Assembly (NCBI GenBank): GCA_963725415.1
Contig: CAVRZY010000129.1
Span: 1-32,070, forward strand
Direction: 5' to 3'
Source: CAVRZY01 sp963725415
Lineage (GTDB): Bacteria > Acidobacteriota > Terriglobia > Bryobacterales > Bryobacteraceae
Length of the DNA: 32,070 bases
Part shown: positions 6,889 to 14,996 of the stretch, one piece after another
How positions within the stretch are numbered: the stretch's first letter is position 1
How the letters are laid out: each line of letters opens with the position of its first letter
Notes under the pieces: model-generated
Databases searched by the model: none
What the model saw: only the letters and a program-made list of their open reading frames with translations
What the model was told of the DNA's origin: nothing
Position numbers and translations under genes: made by a program

Positions 6889-7129
6889 TGAACGAGCGCT
6901 AGTGTGCTGTGGAGTAGGGCGGTCCCCCTGGACCGCGCGCGGCCCCCTGGCCGCGCCCAGACCGCCCAGGGGGTCGGGCTGCGGGCGAGGGCGCCCGCCC
7001 TACCATTGGCAAGAATTTGGAGGAACAGCACACTGGCAACGGGAAATGGGGCCCTTCTTCGAGAACCTGGAGGGGCTCCGTCCGGACGAGGGGCTGCTGC
7101 GGTGGCCGGAGGTGTTTCACCTGGATTGA
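6889..7129 (+). repeat. Copy B of mutarotase 3' end, split by a small element
   Basis: TGAACGAGCGCT (6889-6900) and GGCAACGGG... to the stop codon (7035-7129) are contiguous in the mutarotase gene (6255-6361) but are separated here by 134 bp with inverted ends. The fragment carries no start and is not expected to be functional. It faces the downstream VapC gene, which is convergent. Confidence 0.85.
6901..7034. mobile_element. MITE-like inverted-repeat element in the mutarotase fragment
   Basis: The ends are perfect 10-bp inverted repeats, AGTGTGCTGT (6901-6910) and ACAGCACACT (7025-7034). Inner sequence has further pairing (GTAGGGCGG near 6914 with CCGCCCTAC near 7004) and GC-rich hairpins. 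There is no coding frame. The precise pre-insertion site is seen in the intact mutarotase gene (between positions 6266 and 6267), so this is a genuine insertion of 134 bp. Any target duplication would be at most the dinucleotide CT. Confidence 0.75.
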
Positions 7130-7163
7130 GGGTGCCTGCTCAGGCACATGCCGCCCGGGTAGG

Positions 7164-7598
7164 TCAGGCGACCGGGTCCAGTGGCTCAAGGAAGAGGAAG
7201 CGGTGGAAGTGGGTGTCGCGAGTGAGTATCCGCCTGATCCCGTGCTCTCGCATCAGCACAGCGGTCTGCGCGTCGTATATCAGGTTGCCGCTGAGATGTG
7301 GGATCTCTCCCAATACCTCGGAGGCCACCCTGGCATGCCGCTCGGTAGGAACAAGGATCCCCAAGGCTGGGGAGGCCAGCAGGGCTTCGACAAAGCTCCA
7401 CGCTCGGGCCGCCGGCCAGGGCGTGCGCAAGACTCGCGGGTGGGTGGTCACGCGCAGGAACTCATAGATAATCCCCCAAGTCAGGTACCAGGCCGAAGCC
7501 TGCGCTCTCCACTGTTCCACCAATTGATGACAGCGCGAGTGAAAGGCCGAGTCTTGGTCGGCCGCGTAGACCAGGATGTTGGTGTCAACGACGAACAC
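7164..7598 (-). CDS. vapC: VapC-type PIN-domain ribonuclease toxin
   Basis: 144 aa, complete, starting with GTG. PIN active-site acids are all visible: D5 (FVVDTN), E46 (IYEFLRV), D109 (IYDAQTA) and D128 (TRDTHFH). Such toxins cleave tRNA or rRNA when not bound by their antitoxin. The start overlaps the vapB stop codon by one base, so the pair is translationally coupled. It ends 34 bp from the convergent mutarotase-fragment copy. This is the only VapBC pair in the window that looks functional. Confidence 0.93.
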   Translation of the reverse strand: MFVVDTNILVYAADQDSAFHSRCHQLVEQWRAQASAWYLTWGIIYEFLRVTTHPRVLRTPWPAARAWSFVEALLASPALGILVPTERHARVASEVLGEIPHLSGNLIYDAQTAVLMREHGIRRILTRDTHFHRFLFLEPLDPVA

Positions 7599-7825
7599 TA
7601 CCTACCCTCCATGGCCTGATAAAGGGCATCCCGGTCGGCGACGTCAACCAGGTGCCCGCCGCTGCTGAAGGTCGGCAGGGGCGGCAGGCCGCGGCTGGTC
7701 CGCCTGCTGCGCAGCAGGAGTCTCAGGGCAGACTCCACTAGTTCCGACATGGTGCATCCGCGGCGGGCAGCCTCCTGCTTGAGAAGGACCATGACGGAGC
7801 TGTCGATGTTAAGGGTGGTCTTCAT
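7598..7825 (-). CDS. vapB: VapB-type ribbon-helix-helix antitoxin
   Basis: 75 aa from the ATG at 7825 (MKTTLNIDSSVMVLLKQEA); an upstream in-frame start at 7843 lies inside the promoter and is rejected. The N-terminal MKTTLNID strand followed by two helices (VMVLLKQEAARRGCTMSELV, then ESALRLLL) is a ribbon-helix-helix DNA-binding fold. The C-terminal RGLPPLPTFSSGGHLVDVAD segment is the toxin-binding tail typical of VapB. Its stop overlaps the vapC start. The same tail motif is found as a relic at 17381-17453. Confidence 0.9.
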   Translation of the reverse strand: MKTTLNIDSSVMVLLKQEAARRGCTMSELVESALRLLLRSRRTSRGLPPLPTFSSGGHLVDVADRDALYQAMEGR

Positions 7826-7832
7826 ATGGATA

Positions 7833-7861
7833 ACCATACCCAAGATATGGCATTATGTCAA
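7833..7861 (-). promoter_or_regulatory. vapBC promoter and operator-like inverted repeat
   Basis: Minus strand: TTGACA (7856-7861), a 17-bp spacer and TATGGT (7833-7838). An inverted repeat CCATA-N7-TATGG overlaps the -10 box and fits an RHH-antitoxin operator. Transcription would start about at the vapB ATG (7825), and there is no Shine-Dalgarno, so the transcript may be leaderless. The consensus match is strong; the regulation is inferred. Confidence 0.7.
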
Positions 7862-7926
7862 GGTGGCTTGAGGTGTCCCGAGCCCAAGGGAAATTCGCGG
7901 ATTAGCGGAGCCGGGAGGTGATCGCG

Positions 7927-9486
7927 ATGGTTCGAGCATTGGCATTGGCAGTGGCGCTGGTACAGACGCCTGGCGCAACCGAGGCAAAGCTGACGGGGGT
8001 GTGGAGCGCGGTCATGACCACGCCGGACGGGCAACAAAGAGAAACAATCTACGAGTTCAAAGCCGAGGGCGGCAAGCTGACCGGCAAGGTCTACATGCTG
8101 TTCGGGGCGCAGGACATCGTGGACGGGAACATCGAGGGCGAAAACTTCAGCTTCGCCACGGTAATGCGGATGGGGGAGCAGGACCGGAGGATGGTGACGG
8201 AAGGTAGGATCGCCGGCGAGGAGTTGAAGCTGAAGCGCGTGATGCCCGCCGGTTTCGGCCCGCCTCCAGGCGCGGGCGGTGGCATGAGAATGCCGATGGA
8301 GATGACGGCCCGGAAGCTCGGCCCTGAAGAAGCCAAGAAGAGGCTGGCCGCGCTGGCCCCGCCACCGAAGCTGCCGCTGCCGGAGTTGCGGGACCTGCCG
8401 GACAACGGGCTGGCGCGGACGCCGCCGATGGGGTGGAACAGTTGGAACAAGTTCCGGGCCAAGATCAGCGATGCTCTGGTGCGGGAGATCGCCGATGCCC
8501 TGGTCGCCAGCGGCATGCGAGACGCCGGCTACGTATATGTGAACATCGACGACGGGTGGCAGGGGACCCGCGACGCGCAGGGTAACATCCGGCCCAACGA
8601 GCGCTTCCCGGACATGAAGGCGCTGGGTGAGTACCTGCACTCGAAGGGGCTGAAGCTGGGCATTTACTCGTCGCCGGGACCCAGGACCTGCGCACAGTAC
8701 GAAGGCAGCTACGGGCATGAGGAGCAGGACGCGCGCACGTACGCGGCCTGGGGTGTGGACTACCTGAAGTACGACTGGTGCAGCGCGCGGGTCCTCTACA
8801 CGACAGCCGAAGAGCAGCGGGCGGCCTACCAGAAGATGGCGGTGGCGATTCAGAAAGCCGGGCGGCCGATCGTATACGCTCTCTGCCAGTACGGGCAGAA
8901 TGGCGTGGGCGAGTGGGGCCCGAAGACGAGCGGCAACCTGTGGCGGACGACCGGCGACATCCGGGACACGTGGGCGTCGATGGAGCAGATCGGGTTCGGG
9001 CAGGACGCCTGGGCGAAGTACTCCAAAGTGGGCCGCTGGAACGACCCGGACATGCTGGAGGTCGGCAACGGGGGAATGACCCAGGTCGAGTACAAGACGC
9101 ACATGAGCCTGTGGGCGCTGCTGGCAGCCCCGCTACTGGCGGGCAACGACGTGCGCCAGATGAGCGAAGCCACCGAGGCGATACTGCTGAATCGGGAGGT
9201 GATCGCGGTGAACCAGGACAAGCTGGGCCAGCAGGCGCGGCGGGTATCGCAGGAAGGCAGGACGGAAGTCTGGGCCAGGCCCCTGGCCGGAGGCGCATGG
9301 GCCGTGGGCCTGTTCAACCGGGGCGCCCAGCCGGCCAAGGTAACGCTGAAGCTGTCGGAGATCGGGGTGACAGGCAAGGTGAAAGTCCGTGATTTATGGG
9401 CGCACGCGGACAAGGGCGCAGCGGAAGGCGAACTGGCGGAAACCGTGGAGGGGCATGGAGTCGTCATGCTGCGGCTCACGCGCTAG
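7927..9486 (+). CDS. Secreted GH27 alpha-galactosidase-like glycosidase with extra N-terminal domain
   Basis: 519 aa from the ATG at 7927, chosen because a GGAGG lies about 10 nt upstream; a GTG at 7918 is too close to that site. A short hydrophobic N-terminus (VRALALAVALVQTPGA) is a signal peptide. Residues 20-130 form a beta-rich domain (GVWSAVMTTPDGQQRETIYE and following), not part of the GH27 fold. The catalytic barrel starts at TPPMGWNSWNKF. It contains INIDDGW-type NIDDGWQ, the nucleophile region YLKYDWC (D283) and the acid/base region RWNDPDML (D373), as in human alpha-galactosidase A. A C-terminal beta domain ends GHGVVMLRL. The enzyme should cleave terminal alpha-galactosides or alpha-GalNAc. 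Its stop codon coincides with the left edge of a 387-bp repeat. Confidence 0.93.
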   Translation: MVRALALAVALVQTPGATEAKLTGVWSAVMTTPDGQQRETIYEFKAEGGKLTGKVYMLFGAQDIVDGNIEGENFSFATVMRMGEQDRRMVTEGRIAGEELKLKRVMPAGFGPPPGAGGGMRMPMEMTARKLGPEEAKKRLAALAPPPKLPLPELRDLPDNGLARTPPMGWNSWNKFRAKISDALVREIADALVASGMRDAGYVYVNIDDGWQGTRDAQGNIRPNERFPDMKALGEYLHSKGLKLGIYSSPGPRTCAQYEGSYGHEEQDARTYAAWGVDYLKYDWCSARVLYTTAEEQRAAYQKMAVAIQKAGRPIVYALCQYGQNGVGEWGPKTSGNLWRTTGDIRDTWASMEQIGFGQDAWAKYSKVGRWNDPDMLEVGNGGMTQVEYKTHMSLWALLAAPLLAGNDVRQMSEATEAILLNREVIAVNQDKLGQQARRVSQEGRTEVWARPLAGGAWAVGLFNRGAQPAKVTLKLSEIGVTGKVKVRDLWAHADKGAAEGELAETVEGHGVVMLRLTR

Positions 9487-9866
9487 GGCGACCGCCGGCC
9501 GAGACTTCGATAGATGCGAAGGGCTGGACTCCCGCCCCGGCGCCGGTAGTGCTGGCAGACGGATTCAAGCGGCGCCACTGGATGGCGTCGCCGCAGCCGG
9601 CAGCCCTACGTCAACCCGTACACCTGTCTGGGAGCGAGATACTGGGGAAACCTGTCCACCAGGGCCTTACGCACAAAGTAGCAGTAGTGGCACTCATCGA
9701 CGTACTGGTCGCCCAGCTTCACGCCATGTTGCTTCGCCAGTCCCGCTGGGCCGCCGGCCAGGAGCGGACCGCAGATCGGATGGGCATGGGCGTCGTATTC
9801 ACCGACCAGGACGGACAGCGAAGACTCCCACATGTTGCCCATGCTCACCCCCTGGCAGATATGAAC
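9480..9866. repeat. Direct repeat R1 (duplicated radical SAM 3' end)
   Basis: This 387-bp block is nearly identical to 14610-14996, with a 2-bp indel and scattered substitutions. On the minus strand it encodes the last 86 or so residues of the radical SAM protein (VHICQGVSMGN to PRQVYGLT-stop) plus about 120 bp of downstream sequence. Its left edge includes the last codon and stop of the GH27 gene (shared GCGCTAG). Its right edge is fused to an IS transposase fragment. The two direct copies bracket the Oar receptor gene. Confidence 0.88.
9606..9866 (-). pseudogene. Truncated copy of radical SAM gene C-terminus
   Basis: The frame encodes the C-terminal part of the radical SAM protein found complete at 14738-15640, including HPICGPLLAGGPAGLAKQHG and the DECHYCYF cysteine motif. 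It lacks the CxxxCxxC cluster region. Upstream it joins transposase sequence at the shared string GTTCATATCTGCC, so no functional start exists. Confidence 0.8.
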
Positions 9867-10132
9867 TCGATCATCCGCTGCCGCACCGCCTCTTTGCCGA
9901 CCAGAACCCCGTGTTCCTCCACCAGGTACCCGCTGGCCAGCTTCGGGCCGAAATCCCGGTATTCGGCGCGGATCAGTTCCACCGCCCGGTCCCCTTTCCG
10001 CTTCAGCTTCCGTAACAGCTTCCGAACCCACCGTTCGCTCACCCCCATCCGCTCGGCCGCTTGCCGCTGCGTGATCTTCTTCTCCCGCGCCAGCCTCAAC
10101 CAGTGCAGCCGGTCCCGTTCCTCCTGGCTCAT
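9867..10132 (-). pseudogene. IS transposase fragment (N-terminal HTH part; ISNCY-like)
   Basis: From the ATG at 10132: SQEERDRLHWLRLAREKKIT, then QRQAAERMGVSERWVRKLLR. This is an N-terminal helix-turn-helix of a transposase that probably belongs to the ISNCY group. The sequence then jumps from KRKGDRAV to ELIRAEYRDFGPKLASGYLV; compared with recalled relatives, about 20 residues (a GRPSNR-type segment) seem to be missing here. It ends abruptly at RQRMIEF, fused to the radical SAM fragment. The catalytic DDE part is absent, so the element cannot transpose. Confidence 0.68.
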
Positions 10133-10182
10133 CTCGACTCGTTCCTCTCCCACCCTTCCATGCTCGAATCCGAAGGGCTGTC

Positions 10183-10219
10183 AATAGGAACTTTCTACTT
10201 GGCCCAAATAGGGACTTCT
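10183..10219. repeat. IS end with repeated transposase-binding-like boxes
   Basis: AATAGGAACTTTCTACTTGG (10183-10202) and AATAGGGACTTCT (10207-10219) are two similar boxes just upstream of the transposase fragment. Their position and spacing fit the outer end of the IS. The opposite end is missing. Confidence 0.45.
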
Positions 10220-10237
10220 CATGGGGCCGCGACAATA

Positions 10238-10372
10238 CGTAATGCCTCAGTCTCGGGGGCAATAGCCAGTCCAGCCGGGTAGGATAGGCTTCCAGCCTGT
10301 CCGGACGCCTTTCGAATACCGCCCGAGACAAGCTGAAGCTTGTCCCACGGCCCCCGAGACTGAGGCATCACG
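10238..10372. mobile_element. MITE-like element, copy 1 (GTAATGCCTCAG family)
   Basis: About 133-135 bp with long terminal inverted repeats: AATGCCTCAGTCTCGGGGGC at 10241-10260 and its complement at 10350-10368. The second copy is at 29041-29173. The interior (GACAAGCTGAAGCTTGTCCC) can also pair. There is no transposase. On the minus strand it has an open frame reading MPQSRGPWDKLQLVSGGIRK, conserved in both copies. It lies 19 bp upstream of the -35 box of the receptor gene. Confidence 0.82.
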
Positions 10373-10390
10373 CAAATACCCTTTTTAGCC

Positions 10391-10435
10391 TTGACAACGC
10401 CGGCCGGTAGGATTAGAATTCCCCCAAGCTGGGGG
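10391..10435 (+). promoter_or_regulatory. Sigma70-type promoter and leader hairpin of the Oar receptor gene
   Basis: TTGACA (10391-10396), a 17-bp spacer and TAGAAT (10414-10419) form a near-consensus promoter. The leader starts with a hairpin CCCCC-AAGCT-GGGGG (10421-10435), and a GAAAGAGGAAAGG ribosome site precedes the ATG at 10494. The promoter abuts the MITE, which may separate it from older upstream control. Confidence 0.7.
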
Positions 10436-10493
10436 TTTACCCAGTCGCAGATGACGGGGCGAGCCTCTAGACGACAGGAAAGAGGAAAGGGGT

Positions 10494-13400
10494 ATGAAAC
10501 ACAACTGCAAGCCAAGCAGGCTTCGTATATCCTCGCTTTTCTTCGGGCTACTGGCTGTTTGCACGGTGATCTTGCTCACCCTCAGCGCGACGCCAGCCTG
10601 GGCACAAACAGCCTCAACAGGAACCGTCTCCGGCCGGGTGCTGGACGAGCAGCAGGCCGTTGTGCCGGGCGCGGACGTGACATTGCTTGACGTCGCGACG
10701 AATGCGGAAACGAACGGCCATCACCAACGAGGCCGGGCGATACATCTTCGTCAATGTTCCGCCTGGCACTTACGACATCTCGGTCAGCCTGGCGGGTTTC
10801 CAGACAGCCAAGGTGTCCGCGCAGAAGGTGACGGTCGGCCAGGAACTTACCATCGACGTTGTGCTGACGGTCGGCGCGGTTAGCGCAGACCATCGAAGTC
10901 GCAGGCAGCGGCGGGCGCCCAGTTGCAGACAACGAGCGCAACGGTAGGGACGACGATCGCCGGCGATTCGGTGATATTGCTGCCGAACCTTTCCCGCGAC
11001 GCCTACGCGCTGCAGACGCTGAACGTGGGCGTGACACCGTCCGGCGAGGTGGCCGGAACGCGGAACGACCAGAACACTTACCTGGTCGACGGGGCCAACG
11101 TCACCGACGACAATTCCGGCAATCTGAGCTACAACGCGTTGCCCAATCTCAGCGTCGCCACGGGTGTGATACCGACCCCCGTCGAGAGCATCGAGGAATT
11201 CAAAATGGCGACCAGCAACCAGACGGCCGACTTCGCCAACTCTGCCGGCAGCCAGATCCAGATGGTCACGAAGCGCGGAACCAATCAATGGCACGGCTCG
11301 CTGTACGAGTACTACTTTGGCAGCAACGTGGGAGCCGCCAACACGTGGAAGAACAACCATACGCCGTCGGCGTGACCTGCCTTATACGCCGCTACCCTCG
11401 AGCCACTACAACCGCTTTGGCGCGACCGCGGGCGGGCCGATAGCGGCCAAGGACTTCCTGGGCGGGAAGTGGTACATTTTCGGCAACTTCGAGGGGTATC
11501 GGTACCCGAACAACACCACGTTTACGGCTACGGTGCCAACGGCCTTGATGCGCGCCGGAGTCATCCAGGTCCCGGACAAGAGCGGCAAGTACGCGGCGTA
11601 CAACCTCAACCCATTCCCGGTCACCGTGAACGGCGTCACGTACCAGCCGGCAACGTGCGGCTCCAACAATGCTCCGTGCGATCCGCGTGGGATCGGGCTG
11701 AACCCCATCGTCAACCAGCTCTGGTCGAAGTACATGCCCTTGCCAAACGACCCGCAGTATGGCGATACATACAATACCCAGGGCTATCGCGCGCCGATTC
11801 GAACTCCCGGAGAATTCCAACACCTTGGTGGGCAGGATTGATCACGACTTTGGTCCGAACTGGCACTTCATGGGCGTCTACCGCTACTACAAGGACAAAG
11901 CTTATGGGACCAGCCAGGTGGACATCGGCGGTTTGCTGCCGGGCTGCACCTTCGGACAACCATGCTCGGTGTACACCACGCCGAACCAGCCCTGGAGCAT
12001 GGTGGCCGGGCTGACGACGATTATCACCAACCACCTGACCAACGACTTCCGCTTCGCCTACGTTCGCAACCTCTGGGCGTATGGCTCGGCCATGGCGCCG
12101 CCGCAATTGCCCGGGCTGAGCGGCGCGATCGAGATCGGCGGTGAAACCGCCAACGCGCTGATCCCTTACAACGTGAACAACCAGAGCGTGCGCGCGCGCG
12201 AGTGGAACGGCCAGGACAAACAGCTTAAAGATGACATGAGCTACCTCCGCGGCAATCACCTGTTGCAGTTCGGGGGCAGTTATCAGCGCAACTTCGACCA
12301 GATGTACCGCACCGACAACGGGGCGGGCATCATGTCGGCGCTGGTCTATCAGATCTACGACACGGGCATCAACATCGATTCCAGCGTATCAGCCCACGCA
12401 CTATCGCCAGCACTTCGGTCACCACTTGGAACCACCTTTATGCGGAGGTGCTGGGCTTGGTCAATCAGCCCCAGGCGCTGTTCACGCGCAAGTTGCCGGA
12501 CCTGAAACTGAACCCGATAGGGACCCCGATGTTCCCTCAGGCCATCATCCAGTATTACAACGCGTATCTCACCGATACCTGGCACGTGCGGCCGCAAGTC
12601 ACGCTGACATACGGCCTGGGTTATATGCTGGAACGGCCGCCCTATGAGCTCAGTGGACAACAAGTCATCACTGTGGATCCCGACAACAAGCCGCTCAGCG
12701 TCCCGGCCTACCTGGAGGCCAAGAAAAAAGCCGCTCTCGCCGGGCAAGTCTACAATCCCACCATTGGGATGACGCTGGTCAGAAACGTCGCCGGGGGAGG
12801 CCTGAAGTACCCCTACAAGGACTTTTTCGGCGGGCTTAGCCCGCGGATCGCCGTGGCCTGGAATCCGAGTTTCAGCGGCGGCATCCTGGGGAAGATCTTC
12901 GGCCATGGCGACACGGTCATTCGCGGCGGCTACAGCCGGATCTTCGGCCGCCTGAACGGCGTCAAGCAGGTCATGTCTCTGGTGAACAACACCGGCGTGG
13001 GCCAGCCCATCTCCTGCGTGGGCGCCAGCAAGGACGGCCGCTGCCTGGGCAACCTGGGCGTAGATCCGACCACCGCCTTCCGTATCGGGACCGATGGCCT
13101 GGCCGCCCCGATGCCCACCCTGACACCGACCCTGGCCCAGCCCTACTTTCCCGGTGTAGGCGTCAATCCTGCAGCCGGTGACGGCGCGGGCATCGATCCA
13201 GACTTTAGGCCCAACCGCTCCGATCAGGTCACCATCTCGATTCAGCGCGCCATTTCAAAGAAGTTCATGGTGGAGGCCGGATACATCGGCCGGAAGATCC
13301 GCAACGAGTTTTTGCCTGTCAACCTGGATGCTGTGCCGTACATGGTGACCTTGGGTGGGCAAAGTTTCGACAAAGCCTGGGCCAACCTGTACACCGCAGT

Positions 13401-14468
13401 CTCCGCGGGCGGGCTCGATTGCCGCGCAGCCCTGGTTTGAAGCGGCCATGGGTGGCGCCGAGTTCAGCTTACTGCACCGGATACGCCAGTTGCACCGCGG
13501 CCGTGGCTGGCAAACAGAGAACCAACATTACTGGGACTCGGGTCTACGACTTCTGGGCCGCTCTCGCCAGAGACGCATCGTGGACCTTGGGCCGCACCCA
13601 GCCCAGCTCCAATCCCGCCCAGGTCACCTCGCTGATTCAGTACACCAGCCTTGGGTTCGGGAATTACAACGCCGGCTATGTCTCGTTTACCGCGAACGAC
13701 TGGCACGGCTTGGTGGCTCGATCCAACTTCACCTGGGGCCGGGCCCTGGGCACCGGATTCCTGGCCCAGTCAAACACGCAAAGAGCCGTCCTCGACCAAT
13801 GGGACTTCCACGCCAACTACGGGCCGCAGCCCATGGACATCAAGTTCATATACAACCTGGCGATGACCTACCAGCCCCAGTTCTATAGGAACCAGCAGGG
13901 GATCCTGGGCCGGCTGCTGGGTGGATGGGCTATTTCTCCGGTCTTCACCGCTCAGAGCGGCATACCGCTGAGGGTGAACACCTCCAACGGCAACTCCGGG
14001 GCGTTCGGTGAGATCTACTCCAGCAGCGGCAGCGCCGATTGTGAAGGCGCGGTGCTGGCGGCGCCGTTCACCGGCGGGAACTCCGCACACTACAATGTCA
14101 TCGTCCCAAGCGGCGCGGGCCTCAACGGCAACCCGGACAGAGGCGGTTCGGGCATCAACATGTTTGCCGACCCGAATGCGGTCGCCGCCCAGTTCCGGCG
14201 GTTGATCTTGGGCATCGACCACAATGGAGGGGGCTGGGGCATGATCCGCGGTTTCCCCACCTGGAACCTCGATGCGACAGTTTCGAAAGAGATTCGCGCC
14301 ACCGAACGGGTTGGAGCCACTCTGATGTTCCAGTTCACCAATATCTTGAACCACTTCCAGCCGTCCAACCCGACTGTGAGCATCGACAGCCCGGCGTCAT
14401 TCGGTGTGGTTACCGGCCAGACCAACACCCCGCGGCGGATGCAATTTGGCCTGCGCATCCGCTTTTAG
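10494..14468 (+). pseudogene. Oar-like TonB-dependent outer-membrane receptor with multiple frameshifts
   Basis: About 1,320 codons in total if frames are joined, the expected size for acidobacterial Oar-like receptors. A signal peptide (FFGLLAVCTVILLTLSATPA-WAQ) is followed by a carboxypeptidase-regulatory beta domain (GTVSGRVLDEQQAVVPGADV ... NEAGRYIFVNVPPGTYDISV). A plug-like region (NTYLVDGANVTD, TKRGTNQWHGSLYEYYF) and a long beta barrel ending in MQFGLRIRF, with the terminal Phe of outer-membrane proteins, come next. Frames change near 10710, 10885, 10920, 11365, 11815, 12400, 13414 and 13470. Each segment still reads as conserved protein with few in-frame stops. Either the gene is recently inactivated or the sequence carries indel errors. 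It would import an oligosaccharide or similar substrate. Confidence 0.85.
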
Positions 14469-14485
14469 GACAACGACCTCTCTTG

Positions 14486-14509
14486 GGGGAGCCGGCAATT
14501 AGGCTCCCC
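14486..14509 (+). terminator. Probable terminator hairpin of the Oar gene
   Basis: GGGGAGCC (14486-14493) and GGCTCCCC (14502-14509) form an 8-bp stem with an 8-nt loop 18 bp after the stop codon. Only a short TTTT follows some 10 bp later, so termination strength is uncertain. The rest of 14510-14609 shows nothing recognisable. Confidence 0.55.
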
Positions 14510-14609
14510 TGATCCGGGTTTTCCGCCGGGCAGGAAGTCCTCATGCAGTGACCAACTGCGAAATGCGCCTGCCTGTTTTCAGTCGGTCAGCGATCCGAAA
14601 CGTAAACAT

Positions 14610-14996
14610 GCGCTAGGGCGACCGCCGGCCGAGACTTCTATAGATGCGAAGGGCTGGACTCCCGCCCCGGCGCCCGTAGTGCTGCCCGACGGATTCGAGC
14701 GGCGCCCCTGGATGGTGTCGCCGCAACCGGCCGCCTGTTACGTCAATCCGTACACCTGTCTGGGAGCGAGATACTGCGGAAACCTGTCCACCAGGGCCTT
14801 ACGCACAAAGTAGCAGTAGTGGCACTCATCGACGTACTGGTCGCCCAGCTTCACGCCATGTTGCTTCGCGAGTCCCGCTGGGCCGCCGGCCAGGAGCGGA
14901 CCGCAGATCGGATGGGCACGCGCGTCGTATTCACCGACCAGGACGGACAGAGAAGACTCCCACATGTTGCCCATGCTCACCCCCTGGCAGATATGA
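14610..14996. repeat. Direct repeat R2 (3' end of radical SAM gene and downstream)
   Basis: Second copy of the 387-bp block at 9480-9866, here in its native context at the 3' end of the complete radical SAM gene. The homology stops inside codons for NVHICQG. Recombination between the two direct copies would delete the IS fragment, MITE copy 1 and the receptor gene. Confidence 0.88.

Noticed and set aside
7858..9102. Long minus-strand open frame opposite the GH27 gene
   Set aside because: Antisense shadow caused by high third-position GC; composition is His/Arg/Val-rich with no family motifs, while the plus strand encodes a complete GH27 enzyme.
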